From Candidatus Bipolaricaulota bacterium (GTDB lineage: Bacteria; Bipolaricaulota; Bipolaricaulia; Bipolaricaulales; Bipolaricaulaceae): DNA of 64,000 nucleotides. Positions within the stretch are counted from its first letter, which is position 1, and the number at the start of each line of letters is the position of its first letter. The stretch spans positions 21,385-85,384 of the forward strand of contig JACIWK010000010.1 in the NCBI GenBank assembly GCA_014360985.1. Direction: 5' to 3'. Below, one piece after another: positions 16,721 through 26,145 of the stretch. Below the pieces are notes generated by a model. It had not been told where the DNA came from, did not search any database, and was given only the letters and a program-made list of their open reading frames with translations. The translations under genes and the position numbers were made by a program.

Positions 16721-19542
16721 GCCACCCCCTGCAGGGCGAGAACCTTGCGCAGGAACCGGGCCGTGTGCGACCCAGCGGCTCCCGCCACCTCCTCGGGCGG
16801 CCCTTCGGCGATCACCCGGCCGCCCTCCTCTCCCCCCTCCGGCCCGAGATCGATGATCCAATCCGCGGTTTTGATCACGTCGAGATTGTGCTCGATCACG
16901 ACGACCGTGTTCCCGGCATCGACGAGGCGGTGGAGGACGGAGAGGAGCTTGCGCACGTCCTCGGGGTGGAGGCCGGTCGTCGGCTCGTCGAGGACGTACA
17001 GGGTGCGTCCCGTGGCCCGGCGGGCCAGTTCCCGGGCCAGTTTCACCCGCTGCGCCTCCCCGCCGGAGAGCTCGGTCGCGGGCTGCCCCAGCTTGATGTA
17101 CCCCAGGCCCACGTCGTACAGGGTCTGCAGCTTGTCCCGGATCGGGGGGATCGGGGAGAAGAACCCCAGGGCCTCCTCGACCGTCATCTCCAGGACCTCG
17201 GCGATCGTGCGCCCCTTGTAGCGGATGGCGAGGGTCTCCTTGTTGTAGCGGGTGCCGCGGCACACCTCACAGGGCACGTACACGTCGGGGAGGAAGTGCA
17301 TCTCGATCTTCACCTTGCCCTGGCCCTGACACGCCTCGCACCGACCCCCGCGGACGTTGAACGAGAACCGTCCCGGCGCGTAGCCGCGCATCCGCGCCTC
17401 GGGGGTGGCGGCGAACACCTCCCGGATCGGGTCGAACGCCTTCGTGTACGTGGCCGGGTTCGAGCGCGGGGTCCGCCCGATCGGGGACTGGTCGATCTCG
17501 ATCGCCTTGTCGAAGTGCTGGACCCCCTCGATGTCGTCGTGCGCCCCCGGCTTGCCGGCCAGGTACCCCAGCCGCCACGCCAACCCCCGGTAGAGGACCT
17601 CCTCGGCGAGGGTGGACTTGCCCGACCCGGAGACGCCGGTGATGCACACGAACAGCCCCACCGGGAACCGGACGTCGATCCCCTTCAGGTTGTGCTCGCG
17701 GGCCCCGCGCACGACGAGCCACCGGCCATCGGCCCTGCGCCGCAGCGCGGGAACAGGGATCCGCCGCGTCCCGGCCAGGTACTGGCCGGTGAGGGAGCGC
17801 GGCTGGGCCGCCACCTCGTCCGGCGTGCCCGTGGCCACGACGTACCCCCCGTGGATCCCCGCCCCCGGCCCGAGGTCGACGAGGTAGTCCGCCTCGCGCA
17901 TCGTCTCCTCGTCGTGCTCCACGACGAGGACCGTGTTGCCGAGGTCCCGGAGCCGCTTCAGCGTCGCCAGCAGGCGCAGGTTGTCCCGGGCGTGGAGACC
18001 GACCGAGGGCTCGTCGAGCACGTACAGGACGCCGGTGAGCTGGGACCCGATCTGGGTCGCAAGCCGGATCCGCTGGGCCTCGCCGCCGGCCAGCGTCCCC
18101 GCCGAGCGGTCGAGGGTGAGGTAGTCGAGCCCCACGTCGGCCATGAACTGGAGCCTAGAGCGGATCTCCTTGAGGATCTGACGGGCGATCAGCTCCTCCC
18201 GCTCCGTGAGCGCAAGTGTCGTGAAGAACGACAGCGCCCCGCGCACAGTGAGGCGGGTCACGTCCCAGATGTTCTTTCCCCCCACCGTCACCGCGAGCGC
18301 CTCCGGCCGCAGCCGCGCCCCCCCGCACGCCTCGCAGGGGAGCGCGGACAGGTACTGCTCAATATCTCCCCGCGCCTCCTCGGACGTTGTCTCCCGGTAG
18401 CTGCGCTCGAGGACGGGGATCAACCCCTCGAACGGGCGACGGTAGACCCGCGTCCGCCGGTAGGTGGTAGTGTAGGTGAACTCCACCGGTTCTCCATCCG
18501 TGCCATAGAGGAGGATCTCCAGTTGGCGACGCGGGAGCTCCCCCAGCGGACGATCGGGGTCGATGCGGTACGCGCGGCATACCCCATCGAGGATCGCCGC
18601 GATCCAGCGGGACTTCGTCGTCGCCCAGGGGAGGAGCCCCCCTTCCCGGAGCGAGCGGCGGGGATCCACGATGAGGTCGGGGTCCACCACCATCCGTACC
18701 CCGAGCCCATCGCAGGCTGGACACGCCCCGAACGGTGAGTTGAACGAGAACAGGCGCGGCTCGATCTCGGGCAGGCTCACCCCGCAGGCCGCGCAGGCGA
18801 AGTGCTCCGAATAGAGGCGCTCCCCTTGCCCGACCACCTCCACGATCACCAGCCCCTGTCCGTAACGGAGGGCGGTCTCGATCGAGTCGCCGATCCGGCT
18901 CCGCTTCTTGTCCGAGACCTTGATCCGGTCGAGGACGATCTCCACGTCGTGGCGCTTGTTGCGGTCGAGCTCGATCGCCTCGTAGAGGGTGCGCAGGACG
19001 CCATCCACCCGCACCCGGACGAACCCCTCCCGCTTGAGGTCGTCGAACAGGTTCTTGTACTCCCCCTTCCGGCCCCGGATCACGGGGGCCATGATCTGGA
19101 CCGCGGTTCCCTCGGGGAGGGCCATCACCTGGTCCGTGATCTGCTGGGCGGTCTGGCGTTCGATCGGCTGGCCGCACTGCGGGCAATGAGGGTGCCCGAC
19201 CCGGGCGAACAGGAGCCGCAAGTAGTCATGGATCTCAGTCACCGTGCCCACGGTCGAGCGGGGGTTGTGGGAACGGGACTTCTGGTCGATCGAGATCGCC
19301 GGGGAGAGCCCCTCGATGAAGTCCACGTTCGGCTTCTGCATGAGCCCGAGGAACTGGCGGGCATAGGCGGACAGAGACTCCACGTAGCGGCGTTGGCCTT
19401 CAGCGTAGATCGTGTCGAACGCGAGCGAGGATTTGCCCGACCCAGAGATCCCGGTGATGACGACGAGCTGGTCCCGGGGGATCTCGACGTCGATCCCCTT
19501 CAGGTTGTGTTCCCGGGCGCCGCGGATGATGAGCTTGTCCAT
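16717..19542 (-). CDS. uvrA: Excinuclease ABC subunit A
   Basis: A 941-residue UvrA, the damage-sensing ATPase of nucleotide excision repair. It has two ABC modules: Walker [15 protein letters not shown] near the N-terminus and [14 protein letters not shown] in the second half, signatures [12 protein letters not shown] and [12 protein letters not shown], and Walker [11 protein letters not shown] and [10 protein letters not shown]. Zinc sites are CAACG...CPACDG and CEACQGQG...CEVCRG. The frame extends 14 codons further, but [17 protein letters not shown] (ATG 19542) is the family start. No strong ribosome site is seen. Confidence 0.97.
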   Translation of the reverse strand: MDKLIIRGAREHNLKGIDVEIPRDQLVVITGISGSGKSSLAFDTIYAEGQRRYVESLSAYARQFLGLMQKPNVDFIEGLSPAISIDQKSRSHNPRSTVGTVTEIHDYLRLLFARVGHPHCPQCGQPIERQTAQQITDQVMALPEGTAVQIMAPVIRGRKGEYKNLFDDLKREGFVRVRVDGVLRTLYEAIELDRNKRHDVEIVLDRIKVSDKKRSRIGDSIETALRYGQGLVIVEVVGQGERLYSEHFACAACGVSLPEIEPRLFSFNSPFGACPACDGLGVRMVVDPDLIVDPRRSLREGGLLPWATTKSRWIAAILDGVCRAYRIDPDRPLGELPRRQLEILLYGTDGEPVEFTYTTTYRRTRVYRRPFEGLIPVLERSYRETTSEEARGDIEQYLSALPCEACGGARLRPEALAVTVGGKNIWDVTRLTVRGALSFFTTLALTEREELIARQILKEIRSRLQFMADVGLDYLTLDRSAGTLAGGEAQRIRLATQIGSQLTGVLYVLDEPSVGLHARDNLRLLATLKRLRDLGNTVLVVEHDEETMREADYLVDLGPGAGIHGGYVVATGTPDEVAAQPRSLTGQYLAGTRRIPVPALRRRADGRWLVVRGAREHNLKGIDVRFPVGLFVCITGVSGSGKSTLAEEVLYRGLAWRLGYLAGKPGAHDDIEGVQHFDKAIEIDQSPIGRTPRSNPATYTKAFDPIREVFAATPEARMRGYAPGRFSFNVRGGRCEACQGQGKVKIEMHFLPDVYVPCEVCRGTRYNKETLAIRYKGRTIAEVLEMTVEEALGFFSPIPPIRDKLQTLYDVGLGYIKLGQPATELSGGEAQRVKLARELARRATGRTLYVLDEPTTGLHPEDVRKLLSVLHRLVDAGNTVVVIEHNLDVIKTADWIIDLGPEGGEEGGRVIAEGPPEEVAGAAGSHTARFLRKVLALQGVA

Positions 19543-19680
19543 GGGTGAGAAGGCGGTTCTCGACCTTTCGCAGGCCGTACCCACGATCTTAGCCGGGAGA
19601 GGCCCCCCCCGCCACGCGCGGACACGGGGAACCTCGCCGCGGAACCCGTGGCCTTGAGGGAGGGGAAGCCCCGCTTACCG

Positions 19681-19696
19681 TGTGATGCAGATCACA
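19681..19696. promoter_or_regulatory. CRP/FNR-type operator palindrome
   Basis: An exact TGTGA-N6-TCACA palindrome between uvrA (start 19542, minus) and the lipoprotein gene (start 19721, plus). It is 25 bases before the GTG of the lipoprotein gene and 139 before uvrA. Close to the lipoprotein start it could act as a repressor site; seen from uvrA it is at activator distance. It is the same motif as 12346-12361. Confidence 0.6.
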
Positions 19697-19720
19697 CTGG
19701 AGAAGTTTGGGGAGGGTACC

Positions 19721-20407
19721 GTGGGTCAGTACAAGAGAACGACCATGAGGATCCTGGTTCCAGTGGCGATGGGCCTGCTCATCCTCGCTGCGGTGGCCGG
19801 GTGCAGCAGGGTGACAGCGAAGATCGACTCCTACAGCCCCAGCGATCCGGGTTCCCCGGTGCGGGTCGAGGCAGGGAAGCCCGTCGCCCTCAGCGTCACG
19901 TTCACCAACACCGGCAACCGCACGGGGACGTTTCTCGTCCGGGCCGTGGTGCGGGACAGTCGGAACGTCCAGGTGGGCCCCCCCTCCCAGACGGTGACCG
20001 TCGACCCGGGGAAGTCGCGGACCGTGACCTGGGAGCACATCGTGACCGCCCCCGGCACGTATACGGTCCAGTTCATCGTGGGCAGGGACGCGAACACGAC
20101 GCTGGCCCAACTCCCAGCGGACCCCGCTCCGCTCATCGTCGGACTGCCCGCGGTCGTCTCCACGGCATTCCAGCTGGGGGACAGGGTACGGGTCACGACG
20201 GCGGTCAACGTCCGCACCGGGCCGGGGACGACGGCGAGCAAGGTGACCCACGTGAACTACCGCGATGTCGCCCCAGCGGGTGTCGAAGGGAAGGTCGTCG
20301 GGGGGCCGGACAAAGCCGACGGCTACGTGTGGTGGCGGGTGGAGTTCGACGCCGGCTACACCGGATGGTGCATCGAGGACGCCCTGACCAAGGCCTCCGG
20401 CGGCTAG
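19721..20407 (+). CDS. Lipoprotein with a CARDB-like and an SH3 domain
   Basis: A 228-residue exported lipoprotein. The GTG at 19721 follows GGAGGG (19711-19716) by 4 nt and gives the positively charged MGQYKRTTMR before the hydrophobic core; the lipobox is LAAVAGC. An internal ATG at 19745 is the alternative. Residues about 40-145 resemble a CARDB/Ig-like adhesion fold (VEAGKPVALSVTFTNTGNRTG). Residues 155-225 are a bacterial SH3 domain (VNVRTGPGTTASKV...GYTGWCIEDAL) of the kind that binds peptidoglycan. It probably sits in the envelope; its partner is unknown. Confidence 0.8.
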   Translation: MGQYKRTTMRILVPVAMGLLILAAVAGCSRVTAKIDSYSPSDPGSPVRVEAGKPVALSVTFTNTGNRTGTFLVRAVVRDSRNVQVGPPSQTVTVDPGKSRTVTWEHIVTAPGTYTVQFIVGRDANTTLAQLPADPAPLIVGLPAVVSTAFQLGDRVRVTTAVNVRTGPGTTASKVTHVNYRDVAPAGVEGKVVGGPDKADGYVWWRVEFDAGYTGWCIEDALTKASGG

Positions 20408-20408
20408 C

Positions 20409-21398
20409 CTAGGGCTGAGGTGCGAGGTCCGGGTTGCGGAGCCACGCCGCGATCCGTCCCTCCCAATCCGCTTGCCGCGCCGCGTCGCGGCCGTGGTCCG
20501 TCTCGCGGTCGTAGCGCGCCTGGACCTCGGACTGGCGGGCGGTGACCCGCTGGAAGGCCTCGCGAGCTCGAGTACGGAGGGCCTGCTCCGCCTCGGCGGC
20601 GGTCCAGCCATCTCCCGAGAGTCCCTGCAGTTCACGTTCGAGGATCCGCCGGTACACCTCGGCGAGGTCGAAGTGCCCCTGCTCGTGGGCGAGGGCGGCG
20701 GCCGTCCTCCGCTCGGGGAGGGCCCACGAGCGGTCCCGTTCCATCTCGTTCGTAACCGTCAGCGAAGCGATGCGGGCCTGCCAGCGGCCGGTCCCCGGGT
20801 CGCGGGCCGCGACCGCAGTGAGGTCGTAGGCGAGCACGGTCGCGATCGCCGCCGCGGCCCCGGGGTCCCGGTCGGAGGGCGGGGGGGCCCAGAAGTCGTC
20901 CCACCCGATGGGCCGATCCGCGCTCCAGGGGAGCCCCGGGTCCCCGCCGAGCGCAAGACCAGGGTCAACCGAACAGGAGGGATTCGCGGGAAGGACGTTG
21001 AGGACGAGCCGCAACTGGAGAGGGGGTATCCCAGCGGCCCACGCCTGGAAGGTGATCTCGACCTCGCTCCCCGCGCCCCCCGGGGGCGGAGCAAAGGTGT
21101 ACACGGCCCGCACCGTTCCCCACCCCGTGGTGGCGGGAAGCGTGGGCCAACCATCGGGGACGGACACCGAGGTCACGTGGACCGCCCGCGGTGGCGACAC
21201 CATCACGGAGAGGAGCATCGAAGCCGGCGCTCCCTCCCGCACCGGGCACCGGAGGAGCGTCCCGCCCGACGAAACGCACGATCCCGCTCCCTGGACCTCC
21301 CACGCCCAGTGCAGGGTGACGGCCTCCTGACCCGCCCCGCAGACCGCCCCTCCGGTCAGGGAAGCGACGATGAGCCAGACCAGCGGCCACCCCATCAC
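20409..21398 (-). CDS. Secreted DUF922-type putative zinc protease
   Basis: A 329-residue exported protein. The signal peptide is residues 1-22. The C-terminal half holds the DUF922 pattern with the metal-binding HEQGHFDLAEVYRRI (HExxH-like) and RPIGWDDFWAPPPSD, typical of this proposed secreted peptidase family. The N-terminal half is beta-rich and unassigned. It converges on the lipoprotein gene with one base between the stops. Confidence 0.72.
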   Translation of the reverse strand: MMGWPLVWLIVASLTGGAVCGAGQEAVTLHWAWEVQGAGSCVSSGGTLLRCPVREGAPASMLLSVMVSPPRAVHVTSVSVPDGWPTLPATTGWGTVRAVYTFAPPPGGAGSEVEITFQAWAAGIPPLQLRLVLNVLPANPSCSVDPGLALGGDPGLPWSADRPIGWDDFWAPPPSDRDPGAAAAIATVLAYDLTAVAARDPGTGRWQARIASLTVTNEMERDRSWALPERRTAAALAHEQGHFDLAEVYRRILERELQGLSGDGWTAAEAEQALRTRAREAFQRVTARQSEVQARYDRETDHGRDAARQADWEGRIAAWLRNPDLAPQP

Positions 21399-21423
21399 GC
21401 GGAGTCCTCCCCGGGAACGCGCA

Positions 21424-21714
21424 CTACTTCTGCTGGAGCCGGGCCACGAAATCGTCCACGGGAAGGGCGGACAAGGTCTCGATCTTCACCGTGCCCCGCG
21501 CGCCCAGCTCCACCGCGACGCGAGCGACCGCCATCGCGCCGGTGGCCTCGATGATCGTCACGAAATCGTAACGCCCGAGCGTGGCGTACTGGTGGATGAC
21601 CTTCGCCCCAAGGGCCTCGATTTCCCGGTTCACCTCGAGGATCCGCTCCGGCTTCTCCTTGATCGTCTTCGCCCCTTCGTCCGTAAGCCGACTCAGAAGA
21701 ACATAGGTCTGCAT
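21424..21714 (-). CDS. GYD-domain protein
   Basis: A 96-residue cytoplasmic protein of the GYD family (ferredoxin-like fold): MQTYVLLSRLTDEGAKTIKEKPER...LGRYDFVTIIEA. The GYD signature is GRYDF here. The start ATG at 21714 follows AAGGAGGG closely. Family members are widespread and of unknown function, sometimes next to oxidoreductases. It ends 26 bases before the DUF922 gene and may be co-transcribed with it. Confidence 0.82.
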   Translation of the reverse strand: MQTYVLLSRLTDEGAKTIKEKPERILEVNREIEALGAKVIHQYATLGRYDFVTIIEATGAMAVARVAVELGARGTVKIETLSALPVDDFVARLQQK

Positions 21715-21771
21715 GGCATCCCTCCTTGGAGGGGATCGTACCCGACCGGGCACGGGCGCGACAGCGGGGGC

Positions 21772-22128
21772 TCACCCGCCGTACTTCGCCCAGAAGGTGC
21801 GCTTGCGTCCGTGCTCCCCACGGAGCTCTCGCTTGTAGGCGTCGTGCGAGGGCAGGCCCCCCAGTCCGCCACCCCTTTGCGGAGGTCAGCTCCCGCCGAC
21901 CCTGCGCGCAGGCCCCATGCCGACCGGACGAGAGATGGCACAGCCCGCAAGCTGCAGGAGGACTGGGATGCGCTCCGGCCCGCGTTGGAGGACTCGTCCC
22001 GTGAGTACAACGGGCACTTCCTCAACACCGACACGGGCGAGGTGGCGGTGCTGCCGATCGAGTTCCTCGACCGCGAGGAGGACGCCGAGCTCGTCGACCC
22101 CTGCCGGCGGCCCGAGCCCGCGAGGTGA
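21772..22128. pseudogene. Gene remnants, including a UPF0158-like fragment
   Basis: This 440-base gap between two minus-strand genes has no intact gene. On the plus strand, about 21949-22128 encodes DWDALRPALEDSS and FLNTDTGEVAVL, like the N-terminal part of UPF0158 proteins, with no start and an abrupt end. On the minus strand, about 21772-21870 encodes a C-terminal-looking AYKRELRGEHGRKRTFWAKY before a stop, not identified. Both look like decayed fragments. Confidence 0.35.
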
Positions 22129-22157
22129 GCCTTCGCCTGTCCCGCTCCGGGCCTGGG

Positions 22158-23285
22158 TCAGCGGCCTCTCCGCCCGACCCGGGACGCGATCCAATCAGCG
22201 ACCGAGGGGAGGAGCCGGGGGTGGAACTCCATCGGGAGGAGCGGGTACTCCCCCGGCGCGCCGGTGACTGCCACCTGGAACAGGTGGTTCGCGTCGGGGA
22301 GGACGACCACGGTCACGTCCCGGTTCCCCGCGCGGGCGAGGGCGTTCCCGAGGACCGCCTTGTTCTGCTCAGCGTCGACCTGGACGTCAAGGCCCCCGAA
22401 CACCGCGAGCACGGGCACGCGGATCCGCGCCCAGTCCTGCGCGGGGTCGTGGATGAGGAGCTCCCGGTACCAGTCGCTCTGGAGGACGGCCAGCTCCTGG
22501 GCAGCGATGGCGTGCGCGAACGCATCGGGGTCGCCGAGGGCCTGCTGCTGTTCAGGAGGAAGGGAGGCGATCTGGGCGCGCTTGATCTCCACGACGAGCG
22601 TCTCCAAGGTTTCCCAATCCCTGGCCACGACGAGGTCGAGGACCTCCCGCTGCTGGGCCGCGGCCTCCGCCGCGGCCTCGCGGCCCATCCCCGCGGCAAG
22701 GACGATCAGCTCCACCTGGCGAACGATCGTCTCGTAGCCCGTGACGGCGATCCCGGCCAACGACACAACGAACGCCACCTCCGGCCGCCGGGCGGCGACG
22801 GTCGCTGCCACGATCCCCCCCTCGCTGTGGCCGAGGAGCCCGATCCGGTCCGGGTCGATCTCCGAATGACGGCGCAGGAAGTCGAACGCCGCTTCGGCGT
22901 CGGCGGCGAAGTCGGTCAGGGCGGCCGAGGCAAACTCCCCCTCAGACGCGCCCACCCCGCGGTCATCGTAGCGGAGGACCGCGATCCCTCGCGCACTGAG
23001 GTACTCCGCGATCCAACGGAACGGGGCGTACCCAGGGAGCCCTTCGATCTCCGAGTCCCGGTTCTGAGGACCGCTTCCCGTGATCAGGACAACCGCCGAA
23101 TGCGGCCCAGGGGTCGCGGGAAGGCTCAGCGTCCCGGCGAGGGTGATCCCGCGGTGGGAGAACGTGACCTCGATCTCCCGCGCCGGGGCGATCACGGGAA
23201 CGCGCTCCGGGCCCGGCCCGCGGAACGCGAAGACCACGGCCAGCCCGGCCACCAGAGCAAGAAGAATCCATTTCCAGGCGTCCAT
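22158..23285 (-). CDS. Alpha/beta hydrolase, membrane anchored or secreted
   Basis: A 375-residue serine hydrolase. ATG 23285 is preceded by AAGGAGG. Residues 5-22 are a signal or anchor helix. The fold shows the oxyanion region LITGSGPQNRD, the nucleophile elbow GHSEGG, the acid in VFGGLDVQV and the base in LPDANHLF. This arrangement matches the dienelactone-hydrolase-like esterases that act on esters outside the cytoplasm. The cap region (about 190-260) is helical. It probably forms a single-gene unit. Confidence 0.87.
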   Translation of the reverse strand: MDAWKWILLALVAGLAVVFAFRGPGPERVPVIAPAREIEVTFSHRGITLAGTLSLPATPGPHSAVVLITGSGPQNRDSEIEGLPGYAPFRWIAEYLSARGIAVLRYDDRGVGASEGEFASAALTDFAADAEAAFDFLRRHSEIDPDRIGLLGHSEGGIVAATVAARRPEVAFVVSLAGIAVTGYETIVRQVELIVLAAGMGREAAAEAAAQQREVLDLVVARDWETLETLVVEIKRAQIASLPPEQQQALGDPDAFAHAIAAQELAVLQSDWYRELLIHDPAQDWARIRVPVLAVFGGLDVQVDAEQNKAVLGNALARAGNRDVTVVVLPDANHLFQVAVTGAPGEYPLLPMEFHPRLLPSVADWIASRVGRRGR

Positions 23286-23445
23286 TCTGCCTCCTTGGGC
23301 TGGGCCAGCGGCCCCGGCCACGTTCCAGAGTACCCGAGGAACGCCTACGCCAAAACGTTGTGGTCGGGGCGATGACGATCAGATGGCCTCTATCGCCCCG
23401 GGTGAACAGCCCCGCTCCGCTCAATCGCGGAACAGGGGCACCGCT

Positions 23446-23595
23446 TCAGCCGATCAGTGGCCACACCAAGACCTGCCCGCCGGGCTTGTCGTGCATCTCG
23501 AAGATCGTCGTGTCCAGGCCGGCAAGTCGGCCGTAGACCCCAGCGGCGAGCCCGTCCATCCCCGCCCCGACAATCGCCACCGACTGCGCGCTCAT
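23446..23595 (-). pseudogene. Truncated FAD/NAD(P)-dinucleotide-binding protein (49 aa)
   Basis: The frame encodes MSAQSVAIVGAGMDGLAAG, a textbook Rossmann GxGxxG dinucleotide site, then EMHDKPGGQ, as in the first 45 residues of phytoene-desaturase-like oxidoreductases (about 500 residues). Eight residues later it stops. The remaining 90% of such a protein is absent downstream. The ATG lies in an ATGA overlap with the DUF4342 gene, so it would still be translated. Confidence 0.65.
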
Positions 23596-23852
23596 CGCTC
23601 GTTGCTCACCCGTTCCACGACGATCGTGCAGCGGGTAAGGAGCGCCGCTGCGGCGCCGATCGCGGCCCACATCGGGAGGAGCAGCGCTCCGACCACGCCC
23701 ACGGTGAGGGGGAACTCGACCACCGTCTCGCCCTTCTCGTTGCGGATCGCGATCCGCCGCACGTTCCCTTCGTGGACGAGCTCCTTCACCTTCGCCAGGA
23801 CCTCCTCCCCGCTCACCCGGAACTCCTCGGTTCTCTTCTTCTCGTCTGTCAA
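23592..23852 (-). CDS. DUF4342 membrane protein
   Basis: An 86-residue protein: a charged N-terminal helix, the core EVLAKVKELVHEGNVRRIAI...ETVVEFPLTVGVVG, then a membrane segment (about residues 50-75). This is the DUF4342 pattern; the family has a UBA-like N-terminal part and no known function. It starts with TTG at 23852, preceded by GGGAGG at 5 nt spacing. It follows the DUF4389 gene by 16 bases and is coupled to a truncated FAD-protein remnant. Confidence 0.8.
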   Translation of the reverse strand: MTDEKKRTEEFRVSGEEVLAKVKELVHEGNVRRIAIRNEKGETVVEFPLTVGVVGALLLPMWAAIGAAAALLTRCTIVVERVSNER

Positions 23853-23868
23853 CTTTGCCTCCCGTGCC

Positions 23869-25173
23869 CTACTCCCCCAACCGGAACGGGGGATAGCGGT
23901 CCGTCATCAACGCAGCGTAGATCGCGACCCGGTACGCCCAGCGGTTCATGTCCATCACGAACGCGAAGAGACCCTTCGGGTACCGGCCCCGGAACAGGAG
24001 CGCCACCCCAGCGAACAGGGTGAGGAGCGGCACAAGCCCCCCGCCCGAGCGCCCGCCCCCGCCCTGGAACAGGCTCACCACCGCGTAGTGGGGAAGGGCG
24101 AGGAGCCACCACTTCACGAGGACCAGACCGCGGGACAGCCGCTCCGGATATGCCACGTCGAGATCGGCGGGGTACCCGCCCGCCCCCAGGGCAAACGGTG
24201 GGTATCGATCCGTGCCCAGCGCCTGGTACGCGTAGAACCCCACCCGCCACGTCCAGCGCAGGACCCCCACGTTGTAGCCGAACAGGGCCCGCGGGTAGCG
24301 GCCGGTGAACAGGATCGCCAAGAACGAGACGAGCCACGAGAAGCAGAACCCGACCCACAGGAAGGCGAGCACGACGTAGTGCGGGACCAGGAGGAACCAC
24401 TTCACGAGCCACAGGGCGGGCGACAGGGGTTCGGTGATCTCGCCCACAAAGGTAAGCGGGTACCCCTCGGCGGGTTCGGCCTGCGGCGCCGCCTCGGCAA
24501 GGGGACGCCCGCGCACCCCGACGTAGATGAGGGCGACGGCGAGCACGAGCAGCGCCACCCCACCCACGAGAATCCCGATCGAAAGCGGCAAGAGCGCGGG
24601 GAACTTCACCCCCACGGACGCCCACGCCTCGACCCCCTGGGATCCGTCGGCGTTCATGAGCACAAGCGTCCACTCGCCCGGCGCCACGTCCCAGACGACG
24701 GTTTGCGTCCCCACGCCTTCCGCGCGGGCCGCCCACAGCGTCCGGCGGCCCGGCGGTTCCGGCGGCGGGCCACCGGGGACACTTCGGTACCCGACCCACA
24801 CCGGGCGGAGCTCGAAGTCCACGACCTCGTCCCGCGCCACCCCGGCCAGGTAGGCCTGGGCATCGCGCCAGTCGGCGACCCCCACGAACAGCGCGCGGCC
24901 CGGATCGCTCGCCCGGACCTCGATCCGGATCGTGGCCAGGTCGCGCCGCACCATCGGCGGCCAGTCCGCGGCGATGCGTGCCGTCTCCGAGACGATCGCG
25001 TGCGCGCTGCTCCGCAGCTGGATGTCACGGGATCGGGGCATTGCGATGTACCCATCGCTGTCGGTGAGCGCCAATCGGAACACCAGCCCCGCCGTCCCTC
25101 CGGTCACGAGACTGACCCCAACGATCCCCACCAGAACCCCGAATAGAACCAGAAGAACCTTTCCTAGCCTCAT
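23869..25173 (-). CDS. Membrane protein with two DUF4389 domains
   Basis: A 434-residue inner-membrane protein. It has one membrane helix at 5-27, an extracytoplasmic beta-rich region (about 40-170), a second helix (about 178-205), then two DUF4389 units: PLSPALWLVKWFLLVPHYVVL...FTGRYPRALFGYNVGVLRW and SRGLVLVKWWLLALPHYAVV...FRGRYPKGLFAFVMDMNRW, each with two helices and the closing TDRYPPF. Duplication of the domain is common in the family, whose function is unknown. The ATG is preceded by GGGGAGG. It is first in a three-gene unit with the DUF4342 gene and the truncated flavoprotein. Confidence 0.85.
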   Translation of the reverse strand: MRLGKVLLVLFGVLVGIVGVSLVTGGTAGLVFRLALTDSDGYIAMPRSRDIQLRSSAHAIVSETARIAADWPPMVRRDLATIRIEVRASDPGRALFVGVADWRDAQAYLAGVARDEVVDFELRPVWVGYRSVPGGPPPEPPGRRTLWAARAEGVGTQTVVWDVAPGEWTLVLMNADGSQGVEAWASVGVKFPALLPLSIGILVGGVALLVLAVALIYVGVRGRPLAEAAPQAEPAEGYPLTFVGEITEPLSPALWLVKWFLLVPHYVVLAFLWVGFCFSWLVSFLAILFTGRYPRALFGYNVGVLRWTWRVGFYAYQALGTDRYPPFALGAGGYPADLDVAYPERLSRGLVLVKWWLLALPHYAVVSLFQGGGGRSGGGLVPLLTLFAGVALLFRGRYPKGLFAFVMDMNRWAYRVAIYAALMTDRYPPFRLGE

Positions 25174-25285
25174 CCCTGCCTCCCCGGAGCGTTACTCATC
25201 CCACGGCCTGCTCGAACGCGTGGTTCACGCCATATCGTAGTGCGTCCCAGCGTTCCCCGCCAAAGCAACACACCCTCTCCTGCAG

Positions 25286-25317
25286 ATCATTCACGCCGTG
25301 GATGATAATCATTCACG
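25286..25317. promoter_or_regulatory. Direct repeat with nested palindromes upstream of the DUF4389 gene
   Basis: ATCATTCACG occurs twice (25286-25295 and 25308-25317), 22 bases apart, that is on one face of the helix. Between them lie the dyads CACGcCGTG and ATGATaATCAT. The stretch is AT-rich against its surroundings and lies 113-144 bases upstream of the DUF4389 start. The layout is that of an operator for a dimeric repressor; the regulator is not known. The rest of the 294-base gap shows nothing else. Confidence 0.35.
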
Positions 25318-25467
25318 TCAAGGGTCCGCAGAAGCGAAGCAGGGCAAGGACCGCGCTTTGAGATCAGCGAGCGGTAGGGCCCGGAATCCACGTCTGAGGG
25401 TTGATGGAGAGACACCGAAGTCACGACGAGGGGTACTCCTCCAGCCCTCAGGCACTTTCTGGCCTAA

Positions 25468-26103
25468 TCACGCCCATTCCCGTGGGCGGTCCACAGTGGA
25501 ACCGTCCGCGAGAACCACACGATGGGGGAGAAGGGACGCGTTCAGGTCCGCCCTCTTCATGTCCCGCCTGTAGTTCGCCATGTTCCACAGTGCCTGCGCG
25601 CTGCGGCCAACAGGGGCAACCACCGTGATCTTGCCCTCCGGCTGGACGAGTCTGGCATGATTGACGACCGGCACGAGATCGCTATCGCCAGAGATCAGGA
25701 TCGCCCTGTCGTATGCGTGCCTGTACGCCATGTCGAGGAGCTGGATCGCGATGTTGACGTCGGTACGTTTCTCGCGGTACGTCCGGTACTTCTGCCGACA
25801 GACAGCTCGGCACTGCTCGGTCACCGGGCGGTACCGGCCGAGGACGACGTGAACTCCCCTATCCTTCTGTACGCTCACCAACGTTCGGTGCCGCGACGCC
25901 TTCGCCTCGTCCCAGGTAGCGTAAGCCGTGAAGTAGTAGACGGCGATCAGCTCCTCTCCTGGAGAAACGTAGCGTTCGGCCAGCTTCCTGTAGTCGATCC
26001 ACCTGTAGCGGGCATACGGAGCGGAGCCGCTTGCATCCGGCTCCATAAGCGCGTGGTAGACGTTGAACCCGTCGATGAAACACGCGACTCGGATCTGCTG
26101 CAA
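25468..26103 (-). CDS. NYN-domain nuclease (LabA/PIN-like)
   Basis: A 211-residue cytoplasmic protein of the NYN family, PIN-fold RNases. The conserved acids are visible: FIDGFNVYHAL (D near residue 11), the RTDVNIAIQLLDMAY block, and LISGDSDLVPVVNHA. The start is TTG at 26103, supported by GGAGGT just upstream. It lies 3' of the large restriction-methylase gene on the same strand, so it may belong to the same mobile defence region, although a 368-base gap separates them. Confidence 0.85.
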   Translation of the reverse strand: MQQIRVACFIDGFNVYHALMEPDASGSAPYARYRWIDYRKLAERYVSPGEELIAVYYFTAYATWDEAKASRHRTLVSVQKDRGVHVVLGRYRPVTEQCRAVCRQKYRTYREKRTDVNIAIQLLDMAYRHAYDRAILISGDSDLVPVVNHARLVQPEGKITVVAPVGRSAQALWNMANYRRDMKRADLNASLLPHRVVLADGSTVDRPREWA

Positions 26104-26122
26104 TGGACCTCCTCAAAGACCC

Positions 26123-26145
26123 GCGCCACCCCATCGGGGTGGCGC
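26123..26145. repeat. Perfect 10-bp hairpin in the NYN gene leader
   Basis: GCGCCACCCC (26123-26132) and its exact complement (26136-26145) enclose a 3-nt loop, 20 bases upstream of the NYN start. It could be a terminator for transcripts from the restriction gene or a 5' UTR structure. No T-run follows in either direction. The remainder of the gap 26146-26471 shows no gene or clear signal. Confidence 0.5.

Noticed and set aside
16765..18738. A 657-codon plus-strand open frame.
   Set aside because: Exactly antisense to uvrA, with no domain and no ribosome site.
21720..21733. ccctccttggaggg as a hairpin hiding the GYD-gene ribosome site.
   Set aside because: The loop would be only 2 nt, too small to form a stable hairpin.
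23405..23434. A GC stem-loop after the truncated flavoprotein gene as a terminator.
   Set aside because: The arms are interrupted by mismatches and no T-run follows on the minus strand, so support is too weak.
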